Assembly (NCBI RefSeq): GCF_014698475.1
Contig: NZ_JACJTB010000052.1
Span: 1-45,223 of the forward strand
Direction of reading: 5' to 3'
DNA: 45,223 nucleotides
DNA from: Nostoc spongiaeforme FACHB-130
GTDB taxonomy: Bacteria > Cyanobacteriota > Cyanobacteriia > Cyanobacteriales > Nostocaceae
Under the pieces are notes generated by a model. That model made no database searches, was not told the DNA's origin, and saw only the letters and a list, made by a program, of their open reading frames with translations. Both the position numbers and the translations under genes were made by a program. Positions 17,591 through 28,358 of this stretch are shown here, piece by piece. The stretch's first letter is position 1, and the number at the start of each line of letters is the position of its first letter.

Positions 17591-17809
17591 ATGACTCAGC
17601 AAGTAATTCACCCAATGGTGAAATTGCAGCGTAACGTGCAATCACTCGTAGAATCAAATATCATCAAACCCACTGATAGCATTTGGAAGATTGCCTTTCT
17701 CTATGGCAATGACTGGCAGCACTGGAAACAGGAACTGTTGGATTTTGGCTTCAGTATGCAAGACCCAATCAGTGAACTGTTGGCAGTGGAAGCGTGGGAT
17801 GAAGAGTAG
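17591..17809 (+). CDS. DUF4327 family protein
   Basis: The 72-residue product matches the cyanobacterial DUF4327 family in size and sequence. It opens MTQQVIHPMVKLQRNVQSLV and continues DSIWKIAFLYGNDWQHWKQE and LDFGFSMQDPISELL. The family is widespread in cyanobacteria and small, predicted cytosolic and helical; its function is not established. The acidic C terminus (AVEAWDEE) runs directly into a heptamer array whose first unit, GTAGGGA, contains the TAG stop codon. Confidence 0.88.
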   Translation: MTQQVIHPMVKLQRNVQSLVESNIIKPTDSIWKIAFLYGNDWQHWKQELLDFGFSMQDPISELLAVEAWDEE

Positions 17810-17873
17810 GGAATAGGGAATAGGAAGTAGGGACTAAGAAAAATCACGACTCCCTACTCACGACTCCCCACTC
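17806..17873. repeat. Facing heptamer arrays at the DUF4327 and FHA-kinase 3' ends
   Basis: GTAGGGA, ATAGGGA, ATAGGAA, GTAGGGA (17806-17833) are followed by ACGACTC, CCTACTC, ACGACTC, CCCACTC (17846-17873). The two arrays are partly complementary (GAGTAGG pairs with CCTACTC) and could form a bidirectional terminator hairpin between two convergent genes. The DUF4327 stop codon lies in the first unit, and the kinase stop lies 7 bp after the last. Confidence 0.8.
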
Positions 17874-17879
17874 CCAAAT

Positions 17880-19139
17880 TTATACCTTGCAAGCTGTTAA
17901 AGCATTGGCTAATTCCCTAGCGGTTTGATAGCGATCGCGTGGTAACGGCTCTGTTACACGTTCAATCACCTCTCTGATTTGGGGTGTAATCGTGGGAGAG
18001 TTAGCCACATCAAACCGAAAATTTCGTCCTTTTTGGCGGAAAAATTTAAAGGGATTTTCCCCAGTCAGCAGAAAAATTAGTGTCGGCCCAATGGCATATA
18101 AATCTGATTGAATCAGAGGTTGTCCCCGTTCTTGTTCAGGGGCGCAATAACCTTCTGCACCAATTCGTGTACCTGGTGTTGTGCCAATTTCTTTCACAGC
18201 ACCAAAATCTAGCACCACAATGTGATTGTTGGCATTTCGCACCATCAGGTTAGCGGGTTTAATATCACGATGAATCAGTGGTGGTTCTTGGCTATGCAAA
18301 TAGTCTATAATTTCGCAGGTTTGAATCATCCAGGCGATCGCTTGGCTAGGCGTTACAGGCCCAGTCATCTGGACTCGTTTTTCTAAATCTTGCCCATGTA
18401 CTAATTCCATAGCCAAGTATTTTTTACCACCGTCAACAAAAAAGTCATAATACTTGGGGATACCTGGATGATGGAGAGATTTCAGCGTATTGGCTTCTCG
18501 CTCAAATAATTCTTGGGCTTTGGCAATTTTTGCCATATCAGCATTCATTTGCTTTAAGACCAAAAGTTGGGGATTTCCACTCATCCAGCCCTTTGTATCC
18601 CAAGCTAAATATGTGGTTCCCATACCTCCTTGTCCTAAAGTTCGCAACACCTGATACTGACGAATCGTCTGTTGCACTGAAAGAGGTTGACCACAATGAA
18701 TACAAAATAAATTTTGTGGAGAATTACCTTCATGGGTGCAAGTGTAAGCAGCCCTAGCAGGGTCTTGATTTGCAGACACAAATCCAGCCAGTTTTTCTGA
18801 CTCTGCATTAGTCGCTGGTAATATCTCCTGAATTTGAAATTGCAGTATTGGCCCTCCCTGCGCCAGTTGTAAAACTGCATTGTGCGGTAGAGGACTTTGA
18901 ATTACCAAAATGCCATTGAGAAACGTACCATTTGTACCTTGGCTATATATCTGCCAAGATTCTTCATTATTATCAGTACTGACTTGCCTGAGTTCTAGAT
19001 GATGTCGGGAAACCAAACTATCGGATAAAACCACATGATTGTCCGCCGCTCGACCAATGCGAATAACGGCGGAGTTATCAAAGCACCACTGTTTCAAGGG
19101 TGTTTTGTGTTGCGGTTCTAACAGTGTCACAATAACCAC
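17880..19139 (-). CDS. FHA-domain serine/threonine protein kinase
   Basis: Residues about 1-110 are an FHA phosphothreonine-binding domain (VIRIGRAADNHVVL, DSLVSRHHLELRQ, NGTFLNG). A small two-Cys-pair zinc-ribbon remnant follows (CTHEG...CIHCGQPL). The kinase domain spans about 160-415, with GQGGMGTTY (P-loop), VLKQM (ATP Lys), HRDIKPANL (catalytic loop) and DFGAVKE. It is an Hanks-type kinase with all catalytic residues. The longest open frame starts with TTG at 19172. I prefer the GTG at 19137-19139 because it follows an AGG and gives the family-typical opening of VIVTLLEPQ. The zinc-ribbon PP2C phosphatase gene lies just upstream on the same strand, so kinase and phosphatase probably act as a signalling pair. 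Confidence 0.88.
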   Translation of the reverse strand: MVIVTLLEPQHKTPLKQWCFDNSAVIRIGRAADNHVVLSDSLVSRHHLELRQVSTDNNEESWQIYSQGTNGTFLNGILVIQSPLPHNAVLQLAQGGPILQFQIQEILPATNAESEKLAGFVSANQDPARAAYTCTHEGNSPQNLFCIHCGQPLSVQQTIRQYQVLRTLGQGGMGTTYLAWDTKGWMSGNPQLLVLKQMNADMAKIAKAQELFEREANTLKSLHHPGIPKYYDFFVDGGKKYLAMELVHGQDLEKRVQMTGPVTPSQAIAWMIQTCEIIDYLHSQEPPLIHRDIKPANLMVRNANNHIVVLDFGAVKEIGTTPGTRIGAEGYCAPEQERGQPLIQSDLYAIGPTLIFLLTGENPFKFFRQKGRNFRFDVANSPTITPQIREVIERVTEPLPRDRYQTARELANALTACKV

Positions 19140-19189
19140 AATCAAACCTGCATAAAAGATAGGGAGTAGCAATTAACAAGTTAAAAATT

Positions 19190-19238
19190 AAAAGTAAAAA
19201 GGTAAAAGTCTTTTTACTTTTTACTTTTTACTTTTGAC
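19190..19238. repeat. Heptamer arrays containing the PP2C stop codon
   Basis: AAAAGTAAAAAG at 19190-19201 faces TTTTTAC, TTTTTAC, TTTTTAC and TTTTGAC at 19211-19238. The arms are complementary. The third TTTTTAC unit supplies, on the minus strand, the TAA stop of the phosphatase gene at 19228-19230. Confidence 0.8.
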
Positions 19239-21216
19239 TTTCCATGTTTGGTCGGACTTTAGCCCGCACAAGTATTGCAGTAATGTTGTCATGACCATTT
19301 TTTTGGTTTGCCAATTCAATTAATTCGTTGACACCCCGTTCTAAGCTAGCACCAGAACTTAATAAAGGAAGCAAATGAGTCTTCCAGTGGGTTTCTAGTA
19401 AATCATTATCTGACAAACCGTCAGAGGCGAGAATTAGCAAACTATCTTCATTAATGTCAAAAAATTCTACATCAGGATAGATGGCGCTTTCGTCACGCGG
19501 CCCTAGAGCTTGGGTTAATTGGTAAGCATCAGGACGGGCATACGCTATGCTGGGTTCTACTCCCCGCGCAATTTCCCGTTGTCCAACTTCATGGTCTATG
19601 GTGATTTGTTCGAGTCCGCGTTTGCGAGTTAAACGGTAGAGACGACTATCGCCTACATGAGCTACTACAGCTTCAGTATCTTGAATTACTAAGATGACCA
19701 GAGTTGTACCCATCCGCCCAATGCCCGATCGCGCATCTTGTTGATTTAGCTGATAAATTGCTTGATTAGCTAAATAAACAGCTTCGCGCATATTTGCTTC
19801 GGTTGGGCGCTGGTTATTTTGCCAAAATTCTTGGAAGTATTGTTTGACAGTGTTAACAGCCAATTCACTAGCTATTTCCCCACCAGCATGACCACCCATC
19901 CCATCACAGAGAATATATAAACCACGGGCTTGGTAGACTCGGTTTCTGGGAAGTTCTAGCTTCTCAATTTTGGTGTCGATACCAAAGTAGTCTTCGTTGT
20001 GTTGACGCTGACGACCTACATCGGTGCATCCGACATCTTCGAGACTGCTTAATTGCATTGACAGCACAATGGTGGGTAAGTCGTCGCTTCTTCCAGAACT
20101 GTCTTTATCTGGATCATCTTCTAGCTGAATGACTGTGGGTGCAGTGGGATGTTGGTGAGCAGTTGGCGAAAAACTAGGAATTGCCGAGGTTTCCAGGTCT
20201 GAGGCGATCGCTTCTAGGCGCGATCGCAACTGGGCAATCATTTGAATTTTCCCTAGTTTTAAATCCTCCAAAATCTGCAATACAGCACCAAACTGCGTAC
20301 GTTGGGACTGTCTAAATAATTCCTGCCAAATTTCCCCCAAAACTTTTACACTAAACGGCTGTTCTGTTAGTGATAATGTTTCGTCTTCGGCTATGTCATC
20401 GGCCTCTGCTTCACTTTCCCTATACAATCTTGCCAAAGCCAATGTTTGGTCTTCATCCAAGCGCAGATTCGACAAATCCAACAAACTTTGGCGACATTTC
20501 ACAGGTTCCAACACTGCCCACAGTTGAGTCATTTGATAGAACCAATGTAAAATTTGTAACGAGCTTGTTGTCTCTTCTTTCCACAAGTCGATTAACAGGG
20601 TCCAATCAGAACGGTCTTCAATTAAGACAACCTGGGTGTTTCCTTCCAGCCAAGCATCGTGAATTGCTGGTATTTCTATTTGACATTTTGACTGTAATTG
20701 TACGTAAGCCTTAGCCAATTTAGGAATACTAATTTCTGGATCTGTTGCAGTGAACAATCCTTGGTTTTGATTATCTAAAATTGCTTCAATCGGTGATATT
20801 TGATACGGCTGACAATCTAAAACTCGTACACAAACTTCAGTTTGCTGGGTATTGTCATCAAAGATTGCTAGGGGTTCTAGGAGTTGATAGCGTTGTTCTT
20901 TATCTATGTAAGAACCAGCTTTCAACACAGGTCTAGCAGCAAGCGGTACAGTATGTTCCGTGGAAAGAGGTAAAGTTGGTAAATCATCCTGATCATCTTG
21001 CCAACTGCCTAATTCCCAGTCCCCGCTTTCTTCTTTTGTCACAATTGCCCACCAAACTGTCCCACATTCAGCACCGCAGTTATGGCAACTTTGGGCATTT
21101 AATGGCACTTCAATACCACATTCATGACAAGCATGATGAGTCAGAGAGGTGCCACAGTTTTGGCAAAATTTATTAGCATTGGGGTTTTCAAATTTACACT
21201 GAGGGCAAATCAGCAT
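19228..21216 (-). CDS. Zinc-ribbon PP2C-type serine/threonine phosphatase
   Basis: The 662-residue protein begins with two zinc ribbons: C4/C7/C18/C21 and C30/C33/C44/C47. A long middle region (about 60-390) contains no recognised domain but has a weak kinase-like or regulatory character. The C-terminal PP2C domain is at about 395-655, with RQRQHNEDYFGID, LYILCDGMGGHAGGE, VAHVGDSRLYR and LILASDGLSDND. These are the metal-binding aspartates of PPM phosphatases. It would dephosphorylate Ser/Thr residues. The start ATG has an AAGGAAC ribosome binding site 8 bp away. It lies directly upstream of the FHA kinase gene, giving a phosphatase-kinase operon. Its stop codon is provided by a heptamer repeat. 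Confidence 0.9.
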   Translation of the reverse strand: MLICPQCKFENPNANKFCQNCGTSLTHHACHECGIEVPLNAQSCHNCGAECGTVWWAIVTKEESGDWELGSWQDDQDDLPTLPLSTEHTVPLAARPVLKAGSYIDKEQRYQLLEPLAIFDDNTQQTEVCVRVLDCQPYQISPIEAILDNQNQGLFTATDPEISIPKLAKAYVQLQSKCQIEIPAIHDAWLEGNTQVVLIEDRSDWTLLIDLWKEETTSSLQILHWFYQMTQLWAVLEPVKCRQSLLDLSNLRLDEDQTLALARLYRESEAEADDIAEDETLSLTEQPFSVKVLGEIWQELFRQSQRTQFGAVLQILEDLKLGKIQMIAQLRSRLEAIASDLETSAIPSFSPTAHQHPTAPTVIQLEDDPDKDSSGRSDDLPTIVLSMQLSSLEDVGCTDVGRQRQHNEDYFGIDTKIEKLELPRNRVYQARGLYILCDGMGGHAGGEIASELAVNTVKQYFQEFWQNNQRPTEANMREAVYLANQAIYQLNQQDARSGIGRMGTTLVILVIQDTEAVVAHVGDSRLYRLTRKRGLEQITIDHEVGQREIARGVEPSIAYARPDAYQLTQALGPRDESAIYPDVEFFDINEDSLLILASDGLSDNDLLETHWKTHLLPLLSSGASLERGVNELIELANQKNGHDNITAILVRAKVRPNMESQK

Positions 21217-21459
21217 AGTGGAAGTTCCTTTATTCCCGTTCCAAGGTGCTTCTAGCCACTAATATCCAAAGTGCCACAATTAACTGCCCCTGCCTACAGT
21301 AGACCTACAAGAGATTGTGGTTTCACCAGTGAATGTTGGTGGCAGTATTAATTGTGACGCATCTTAGCTAAATATTTCAGATACCTGCAAATAAATTTTG
21401 CGCTTGTCTAAGGGGAGTAGTAATTTTTCAGTGAGAAACTGGTATAATTATACTCCCTT

Positions 21460-22773
21460 TTATATCTGACGATGCAATGGTAATTGCACCATAAAACAAG
21501 TACGATTTGACCCGCTCTCTACTTCGATTGTTCCTTCTAATTGCTTAATTAATTTCTGCACTAATGCCAATCCTAAGCCTGTCCCGCCTTGCTTCCACGG
21601 GTCATTACTGGGAATGCGGTAGAATTTGTCAAAAATGTGGGGTAATTCCGAACTAGGGATTTCTACACCCGAATTAATCACTTGAAACTGCATATTTTGG
21701 CAATTTAATGCCACAGAAACAGTGATTTCAGACTCTGGAGGGCTAAATTTGCAGGCATTGGTTAGAAGTTCGATGAAGATGCGCTCTAGGCTAAAAGGAT
21801 CACAAACCAGTGATGGGAGATGCGGAGCTATACTTAGGTGGATTTTTTGCTTGCAGATACCTCGGTTACGGGCATGAAATAGCTCTACAACTCGCCGCAG
21901 CCATTGTGGGACTTGAATAGTTTCCAGCACCCAAGGTTGAGCGTTGCTATCTAAGCGTTGCAAATCCAGAAAGTTATTAATCAGGTTGATTTCCCGTTCA
22001 CACTCGTTATCTAAAATGGCAAAATAGCGGGCGGCTTTTGAGCGTTCGGCTGGCGGTTTAGCCATTTCCTGCAAAAAGTTTTGTTCTGGCTGTAGTGCAA
22101 TTCCTAACATTTGAATTGCCATTTTCATGTTTGTCAGTGGTGTGCGGAGTTCATGAGAAACTGTGCTGAGAAATTCTTCCTTAAGGTGAGTCAGACTTTC
22201 CATTTCTGCCAACTGTACCTGCATTGCAGTTTGGTTAGTTGGTTGGCTGACTTGTTCACACACCATCAAAATTACCGGACTTTTCTCAGGATATTCACCA
22301 TCAGGTAAAATTTTGAGAGTTGTTTTCACCTGGGTAATTTCACTATCAGGACAGTAGAGACGATATTCCGCCTTGATCGAGTGGTTGGGGTGAACAGCAC
22401 TGAACAATTCAATGAATGTTTCCGATAATCTTTGTCTGTCTGATAATTCCAGCAAATTAAATACAGAGGTTTTGATTAATTCTTCTGGTTTGTAACCCAG
22501 CAAGTTAGCGCCGAATTGGTTGACAGAAAGAATTATCCCGGCTGCATTCACACTCAAGTAAATTGCTGGAGTCTGTTCATACAGGCTACGATACCACTGG
22601 AGTTCTGCTTGTGTACGCCGCAGCATATCTGCTGTGTACAGTTCTAAATCCGAGGTGCGTTCAGGCACAAGTTCCAAGCGAGCCGGAGAAGCTGACAAGG
22701 TATCTTGTTGTGTGTGTGTTTGATGCCAGAGCGATCGCTGATTTAAGCTCATAAGACCTAAACTTGTACTCAC
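21460..22773 (-). CDS. PAS-domain sensor histidine kinase
   Basis: The 437-residue protein has no membrane segment. A PAS domain spans about 63-175 (LYEQTPAIYLSVNAAGIIL, NLLGYKPEELI). The HisKA motif FLSTVSHELRTPL gives the phosphoacceptor H207. The HATPase domain follows, with N box ELLTNACKFSP, G1-like region, and GTGLGLALVQKL near the end. It is a soluble cytoplasmic sensor kinase. No response regulator gene is adjacent, so the partner is elsewhere (orphan kinase). About 240 bp separate it from the PP2C gene, and a separate promoter is likely. The opening residues are low in conservation, and the start at 22773 is the longest plausible. Confidence 0.9.
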   Translation of the reverse strand: MSTSLGLMSLNQRSLWHQTHTQQDTLSASPARLELVPERTSDLELYTADMLRRTQAELQWYRSLYEQTPAIYLSVNAAGIILSVNQFGANLLGYKPEELIKTSVFNLLELSDRQRLSETFIELFSAVHPNHSIKAEYRLYCPDSEITQVKTTLKILPDGEYPEKSPVILMVCEQVSQPTNQTAMQVQLAEMESLTHLKEEFLSTVSHELRTPLTNMKMAIQMLGIALQPEQNFLQEMAKPPAERSKAARYFAILDNECEREINLINNFLDLQRLDSNAQPWVLETIQVPQWLRRVVELFHARNRGICKQKIHLSIAPHLPSLVCDPFSLERIFIELLTNACKFSPPESEITVSVALNCQNMQFQVINSGVEIPSSELPHIFDKFYRIPSNDPWKQGGTGLGLALVQKLIKQLEGTIEVESGSNRTCFMVQLPLHRQI

Positions 22774-22943
22774 AGGCTAACGTTCATTAATAGGGAAAGG
22801 GAAGAAAAAAAGTTTATTATAATTTTTTTTGGCAAAATTTAGCCAATTACAGGCAAAAAATATCTTTCCCAGTTTTTAATGCTTTCCTTGAATAGCTGAC
22901 ATTCACAGATTAATTCTCACGTTTATTTACATCTATTTATTAA

Positions 22944-23561
22944 TTAAGAGAATTGAGACTTTTTAGTTTTAGATTCAGAAGACTTGTTTAGTAGTAATTT
23001 AAGTTCCGATGCACTCAAGTCACGCCACTGACCGAGTTGTAGTCCGTCTAAATTAAGATGGGCTATGCTCACCCTAATCAGTCGCAAAGTGGGAAACCCC
23101 ACAGCCGCCGTCATTCGCCGTACCTGACGATTTTTGCCCTCTGTTAAAGTCATCTCTAACCAAGCCGTTGGTACATTTTTGCGAAATCTGATCGGTGGAT
23201 TGCGATCGCCCACTGGTGGATCTACGGTTAACAGCCTCACTTGGGCAGGGCGAGTGCGGTAATCTTTAATTTCTACACCCCTTTGCAATTTGGTTATAGC
23301 ATCTGGATCGGGAATCCGCTCTACCTGTACCCAGTAAGTTCGCTGATGGCCAAAACGCGGATCAGCAAGCCGATGTTGCAATTTACCATCGTTTGTCAAC
23401 AGTAATAACCCCTCACTATCCCAATCCAAACGCCCCACCGGATAGACATCAGGCACATCAATATAATCTTTGAGGGTACTATGGTTTGGTGTTTCCTGCG
23501 TAAATTGACTGAGAACACCATAAGGTTTGTGAAAGATTAAATACCGAAAGCTATTGCTCAT
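22944..23561 (-). CDS. rluE: 23S rRNA pseudouridine synthase, RluE/RsuA-type
   Basis: The 205-residue protein is a RsuA/RluB/E-family pseudouridine synthase without an S4 domain. It opens [15 protein letters not shown] and contains the catalytic motif [16 protein letters not shown] with D46 as catalytic Asp. Motif [19 protein letters not shown], and [12 protein letters not shown] follow. The lack of an S4 domain and the short length fit RluE, which modifies U2457 of E. coli 23S rRNA; the exact site here is inferred from family. The C-terminal tail is Lys/Ser-rich. It is divergently arranged with the phosphodiester glycosidase gene. Confidence 0.87.
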   Translation of the reverse strand: MSNSFRYLIFHKPYGVLSQFTQETPNHSTLKDYIDVPDVYPVGRLDWDSEGLLLLTNDGKLQHRLADPRFGHQRTYWVQVERIPDPDAITKLQRGVEIKDYRTRPAQVRLLTVDPPVGDRNPPIRFRKNVPTAWLEMTLTEGKNRQVRRMTAAVGFPTLRLIRVSIAHLNLDGLQLGQWRDLSASELKLLLNKSSESKTKKSQFS

Positions 23562-23678
23562 TAGATATTACAGATTTTTGCTACTCCTAGAAGTCTCAAT
23601 TTAGACTTAACAGGGTTGATTGAGTGAAATTATCCAAAGATTTGGGAACTTTAATAAAAACCAGATAAAGATGAGTTG

Positions 23679-24554
23679 ATGATGCTGAACTCTAAGATTT
23701 GTAGGCGTTCTTTCTTGTTCCTAGGCGGTGCTTCTCTAGTTCAAGGATTAACATGGGATCTCCCCGCCACGGCTCAAACCGTCCAAATTAAAAAAGCCAA
23801 GATAAACGGTATTTCTTTTTACCAAACAATTATTGACCTGACTGACCCCCAAACTTTCATCACCATTGGTTTAGCCAAGAATGCCTCTTTTGCTAATACA
23901 CAGCAGAAAAGTAGCGGAGATGAAGAATTTAGCAAAATCGTATCTCGTTATCGAGCAGCCGTGATTGCCAACGGGACTTTTTTCGCCAAAAATGCCCAAA
24001 AAACAGTGATGGGTAATATGGTAGCAGGCGGTAGATTTTTAAAATACAGCCAATGGGAAAATTTTGGTACTACCTTGGGTTTGCGAGTTGGCAATCAACC
24101 GGAAATGATTACAGCACGGGCGGATGGTAAACCAGAATGGCATCAACATTGGTTTTCTCTTACCTGCGGCCCCCGATTGTTAAGACAGGGACAAATTTGG
24201 CTCAACCCAGGACTAGAAGGATTTAAAGATCCTCATGTTTTAGGTAAAGGCGCACGTACAGCCATTGGTTTTCCCGCCGATCGCAAAAAGTTATTTTTGG
24301 TGAATTTTGACAGTAGCTTAAGTTTGCAGCAAACAGCACAAGCCATGAAAACAATCGGCTGTCACGAAGCCATGAATTTAGATGGTGGTGCTTCCAAAGC
24401 TTTAGCAGCAAACAATAAAATTTTAGTCCCGGCTGGCAGACCCCTAACAAATGTGATTGTTGTCTATGATGCCAAGAATCCGGCTCCAGCAGCTTTAAAA
24501 CAAGATTGGATGAGATTTCAACAAGGCGATCGCCCGAAAATATCTGGTGTTTAG
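23679..24554 (+). CDS. Exported phosphodiester glycosidase family protein (DUF2233/NAGPA domain)
   Basis: The product (about 291 residues) starts with a twin-arginine-like signal sequence: CRRSFLFLGGASL, then a hydrophobic stretch and ATAQT, a probable cleavage region. The mature part is a DUF2233/NAGPA-type domain (NAGPA removes GlcNAc from phosphodiester-linked glycans in animals): AAVIANGTFF, FGTTLGLRVG, ARTAIGFPADRKKL, CHEAMNLDGGASKALA, and NVIVVYD. The NLDGGAS motif is the family's most conserved segment. It probably acts in the periplasm on a glycan or cell-wall substrate. The frame is open from a TTG at 23676, but the adjacent ATG codons at 23679 or 23682 are better starts. Confidence 0.83.
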   Translation: MMLNSKICRRSFLFLGGASLVQGLTWDLPATAQTVQIKKAKINGISFYQTIIDLTDPQTFITIGLAKNASFANTQQKSSGDEEFSKIVSRYRAAVIANGTFFAKNAQKTVMGNMVAGGRFLKYSQWENFGTTLGLRVGNQPEMITARADGKPEWHQHWFSLTCGPRLLRQGQIWLNPGLEGFKDPHVLGKGARTAIGFPADRKKLFLVNFDSSLSLQQTAQAMKTIGCHEAMNLDGGASKALAANNKILVPAGRPLTNVIVVYDAKNPAPAALKQDWMRFQQGDRPKISGV

Positions 24555-24682
24555 CAAGGCGAGGTGCGATCGCTCTCAGCATAAATACACATATTGTAGA
24601 AGGCGATCGCACTCCCCCACACCTCATAAATTGTTAACCTCCTTGTCCTCAACCGTAAGCAAAATGGTACAATCTACATCCA

Positions 24683-26154
<1,472 letters not shown>

Positions 26155-26168
26155 GATAATTTTCGTGA

Positions 26169-26205
26169 AACATCGTTATTGGGTTGAACCTAGTAACGAT
26201 GTTTT
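26169..26205 (+). terminator. Rho-independent terminator after thiC
   Basis: Arms AACATCGTTA (26169-26178) and TAACGATGTT (26194-26203) are perfectly complementary, with an inner GGTT/AACC stem and a short T run. The element begins 15 bp after the thiC stop codon. Confidence 0.88.
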
Positions 26206-26299
26206 CCAAGGGTTTCAAGCCCACATCCAGAATTTATTGGAGTTGCCAAGCGATCGCTTTTAGAACTACATACTTAATATAAAAATATTATTTACTTCA

Positions 26300-27193
26300 A
26301 TGACTCGTCAAGTTCATGACCAATTTGCTAAAGAATATTTAGAAGAATTATTAACAGGTCTAGGAACAATTAAAAACAGCGAAAAAGTTAAAAGTGAAGT
26401 TCAGGAAATTGATGTTTGGTTTGAGCCATTTTCTCATTCACCCAAAAACAATTTACCTTTGGGTTTATTAGGAAAAATGGCAACAACTCAGTGTTTATTT
26501 GAACCTTTTCGCAACCCACCATCTGAAGTAGAAATTCGTAGTTGTTTACTAAAATTATATGCTGTTCATGGTGATGTAATCAGAAAAGCAAAACGAGAAA
26601 GCAGAAATATTGTTGAATTAGAGTTACCAATTTTATGGATTTTAACACCAACGTTTTCATCTCGGATGATTGCCGGATTAGGTGCGACTGAAATTTTAGA
26701 AAATTGGGTGAAAGGTGTTTATTTTCTGCCAAATATTCTAAAAACCGCAATAGTTGTTATTCATCAATTACCAGAAAATGCAGATACCTTATGGTTGAGG
26801 GTTTTGGGGAAAGGAGGAACACAAAAAAGAGCAGTAGAAGAGTTAACGGAGTTACCAGAACAGAACCCTTTTAGAGAGAATTTGTTAGAAATTTTAGCAG
26901 ACTGGCGTAAAAACTTAGAGTTGAGAGATAATTTAACTAGAGAAGAACAGGAAGTGATTATGAACTTATCACCAGCTTATTTACAACAACGGGAAGAGTG
27001 GAAGCAAGAAGAACGATTTTCAATGATAGCTTCTCTTCTAGAAGCACGCTTTGGTACTTTAGATTCTGAATTATCTGTTTTGGTAGGAAAGATTGCCCAA
27101 ATTCCGGTTGCAGAACGGACTCAGTTACTTCTTTCTTTGAGTAATTTATCGCGTGAGGAATTGTTGCAAAGACTGAGTAAAGAGGAAATTTAG
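26300..27193 (+). CDS. DUF4351-domain protein (Rpn-like)
   Basis: The 297-residue protein has a C-terminal DUF4351 segment (SLLEARFGTLDSELSVLVGK, then LLSLSNLSREELLQRL). The N-terminal part (about 1-230) is cyanobacterium-typical, with QVHDQFAKEYLEELL at the start. This resembles the Rpn/PD-(D/E)XK nuclease-like proteins that often carry DUF4351, although the catalytic residues are not clear here. The function is unknown; related Rpn proteins are linked to recombination and transposition. It lies 60 bp upstream of a DUF4058 gene, and the two may be co-transcribed. Confidence 0.72.
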   Translation: MTRQVHDQFAKEYLEELLTGLGTIKNSEKVKSEVQEIDVWFEPFSHSPKNNLPLGLLGKMATTQCLFEPFRNPPSEVEIRSCLLKLYAVHGDVIRKAKRESRNIVELELPILWILTPTFSSRMIAGLGATEILENWVKGVYFLPNILKTAIVVIHQLPENADTLWLRVLGKGGTQKRAVEELTELPEQNPFRENLLEILADWRKNLELRDNLTREEQEVIMNLSPAYLQQREEWKQEERFSMIASLLEARFGTLDSELSVLVGKIAQIPVAERTQLLLSLSNLSREELLQRLSKEEI

Positions 27194-27253
27194 ACATATA
27201 TCATAAGTAATTTGTTTGGAGTTTATAGCCCTCAAATTAGTAATCTATAAACA

Positions 27254-27958
27254 ATGATTCTGCAAGATCATTTTCGTCCACCACTGTCTGTCCGCCGTCA
27301 CTGGCACGCATTTCATAACGCTTGGGCAACTTATATTGCTTCTGATTTGAACTCTAAATTACCAGAAGGCTACTTTGCGGAACCAAATGTACAATTTGGG
27401 ATTGAAATTGATATAGCTGCGTTTGAAGAGTCATGGCAGGAATCAAGAGATTCAGCTAATATTTGGATGCCTCCGCCACCAAGTAAAACAATAGCATTTA
27501 TACCAACAGATGAAACAGTCGAAATAAATATATTTAATACTGAGGCTGGCCCTGTTTTAGCAGGCGCAATAGAATTAGTCAGTCCTGCGAATAAAGACCG
27601 TGCTACTCATCGTAACGCTTTTATTTCTAAGTGTGAAAGTTATTTACGGCAGGGAATTGGTTTAGTTATTGTTGATGTTGTGACTGAACGTAAGACCAAT
27701 CTCCACAATGAATTATTAACACGTATTACAGAAAGCAATGTATCTCTGTTCAATGCTGAACTTTACGCTACAGCTTATCGACCTATCCAGCTAAATGAAC
27801 AGTATAAAATTGATATTTGGGAGGAAAAATTGACTGTGGGTTGTCGGCTACCGACTTTGCCGTTGTGGTTACATGGTGAAATCTGCTTACCCGTAGAATT
27901 AGATAACATTTATGAGCGTACTTGTCGAGAACAGCGAATTACCATTTACACTGCTTAG
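27254..27958 (+). CDS. DUF4058 family protein
   Basis: The 234-residue product matches DUF4058, a family found mostly in cyanobacteria and planctomycetes. It has RRHWHAFHNAWATYIASDLN near the start, AGAIELVSPANKDR in the middle, and an ending of LPTLPLWLHGEICLPVELD. The IELVSPANK motif is reminiscent of the PD-(D/E)XK core seen in Uma2-type proteins. The function is not established. The protein is predicted cytosolic with no signal sequence. It follows the DUF4351 gene by 60 bp on the same strand. Confidence 0.85.
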   Translation: MILQDHFRPPLSVRRHWHAFHNAWATYIASDLNSKLPEGYFAEPNVQFGIEIDIAAFEESWQESRDSANIWMPPPPSKTIAFIPTDETVEINIFNTEAGPVLAGAIELVSPANKDRATHRNAFISKCESYLRQGIGLVIVDVVTERKTNLHNELLTRITESNVSLFNAELYATAYRPIQLNEQYKIDIWEEKLTVGCRLPTLPLWLHGEICLPVELDNIYERTCREQRITIYTA

Positions 27959-28010
27959 GATTTGTAGATATAGCGTTTCTTACTCTAGTGAGATACAGAG
28001 AAGAATAATT

Positions 28011-28040
28011 AACCGCAGATGAACGCAGATGGACGCAGAT
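28011..28040 (+). repeat. Three 10-bp repeats (CGCAGAT type)
   Basis: Decamers AACCGCAGAT, GAACGCAGAT and GGACGCAGAT lie in register between the DUF4058 gene and the DUF433/DUF5615 pair. Confidence 0.75.
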
Positions 28041-28079
28041 AAATTTGTACTTCAGCAGACTAGGAAAGGCTGTAATTGT

Positions 28080-28358
28080 TTACTGACTATTGCTTATTTC
28101 CACAATTATTTCGCCCTGGCGTAATTTTTCCAGTGCATCAGGTAAGGTAATTGTCAAAATTTGACGCAAATTACGGTTAGTGACATTTCCGCAAGTCAGC
28201 CAAAGAATTTGTGGAGCGATTCTTGCAGCTTCAAAAATATCGATATCTTTAGCGTCACGTAGCCCTATATCTCTTAAAGATAAAACTTCAATAGCAAACG
28301 TATTTGTTATCCAACTTGCTAATGCTGGCGGTAACTGAGCATCAAGCCAAATTTTCAT
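28080..28358 (-). CDS. DUF5615-family PIN-like toxin, probably internally deleted
   Basis: The 92-residue product opens like DUF5615 (MKIWLDAQLPPALASW, SLRDIGLRDAKDIDIFEAAR) and ends like it (PQILWLTCGNVTNRNLRQIL, EIIVEIS). Family members I know are about 110-125 residues and have a segment of roughly 20 residues between IFEAAR and PPQILWLTCGN, ending in a KDxDF motif that supplies active-site aspartates. Here IFEAARIAPQILWLT joins the two directly, so the catalytic segment appears lost by an in-frame deletion. The gene overlaps the upstream DUF433 gene by four bases, the normal antitoxin-toxin arrangement. If the toxin is inactive, the pair is a decaying module. Confidence 0.78.
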   Translation of the reverse strand: MKIWLDAQLPPALASWITNTFAIEVLSLRDIGLRDAKDIDIFEAARIAPQILWLTCGNVTNRNLRQILTITLPDALEKLRQGEIIVEISNSQ

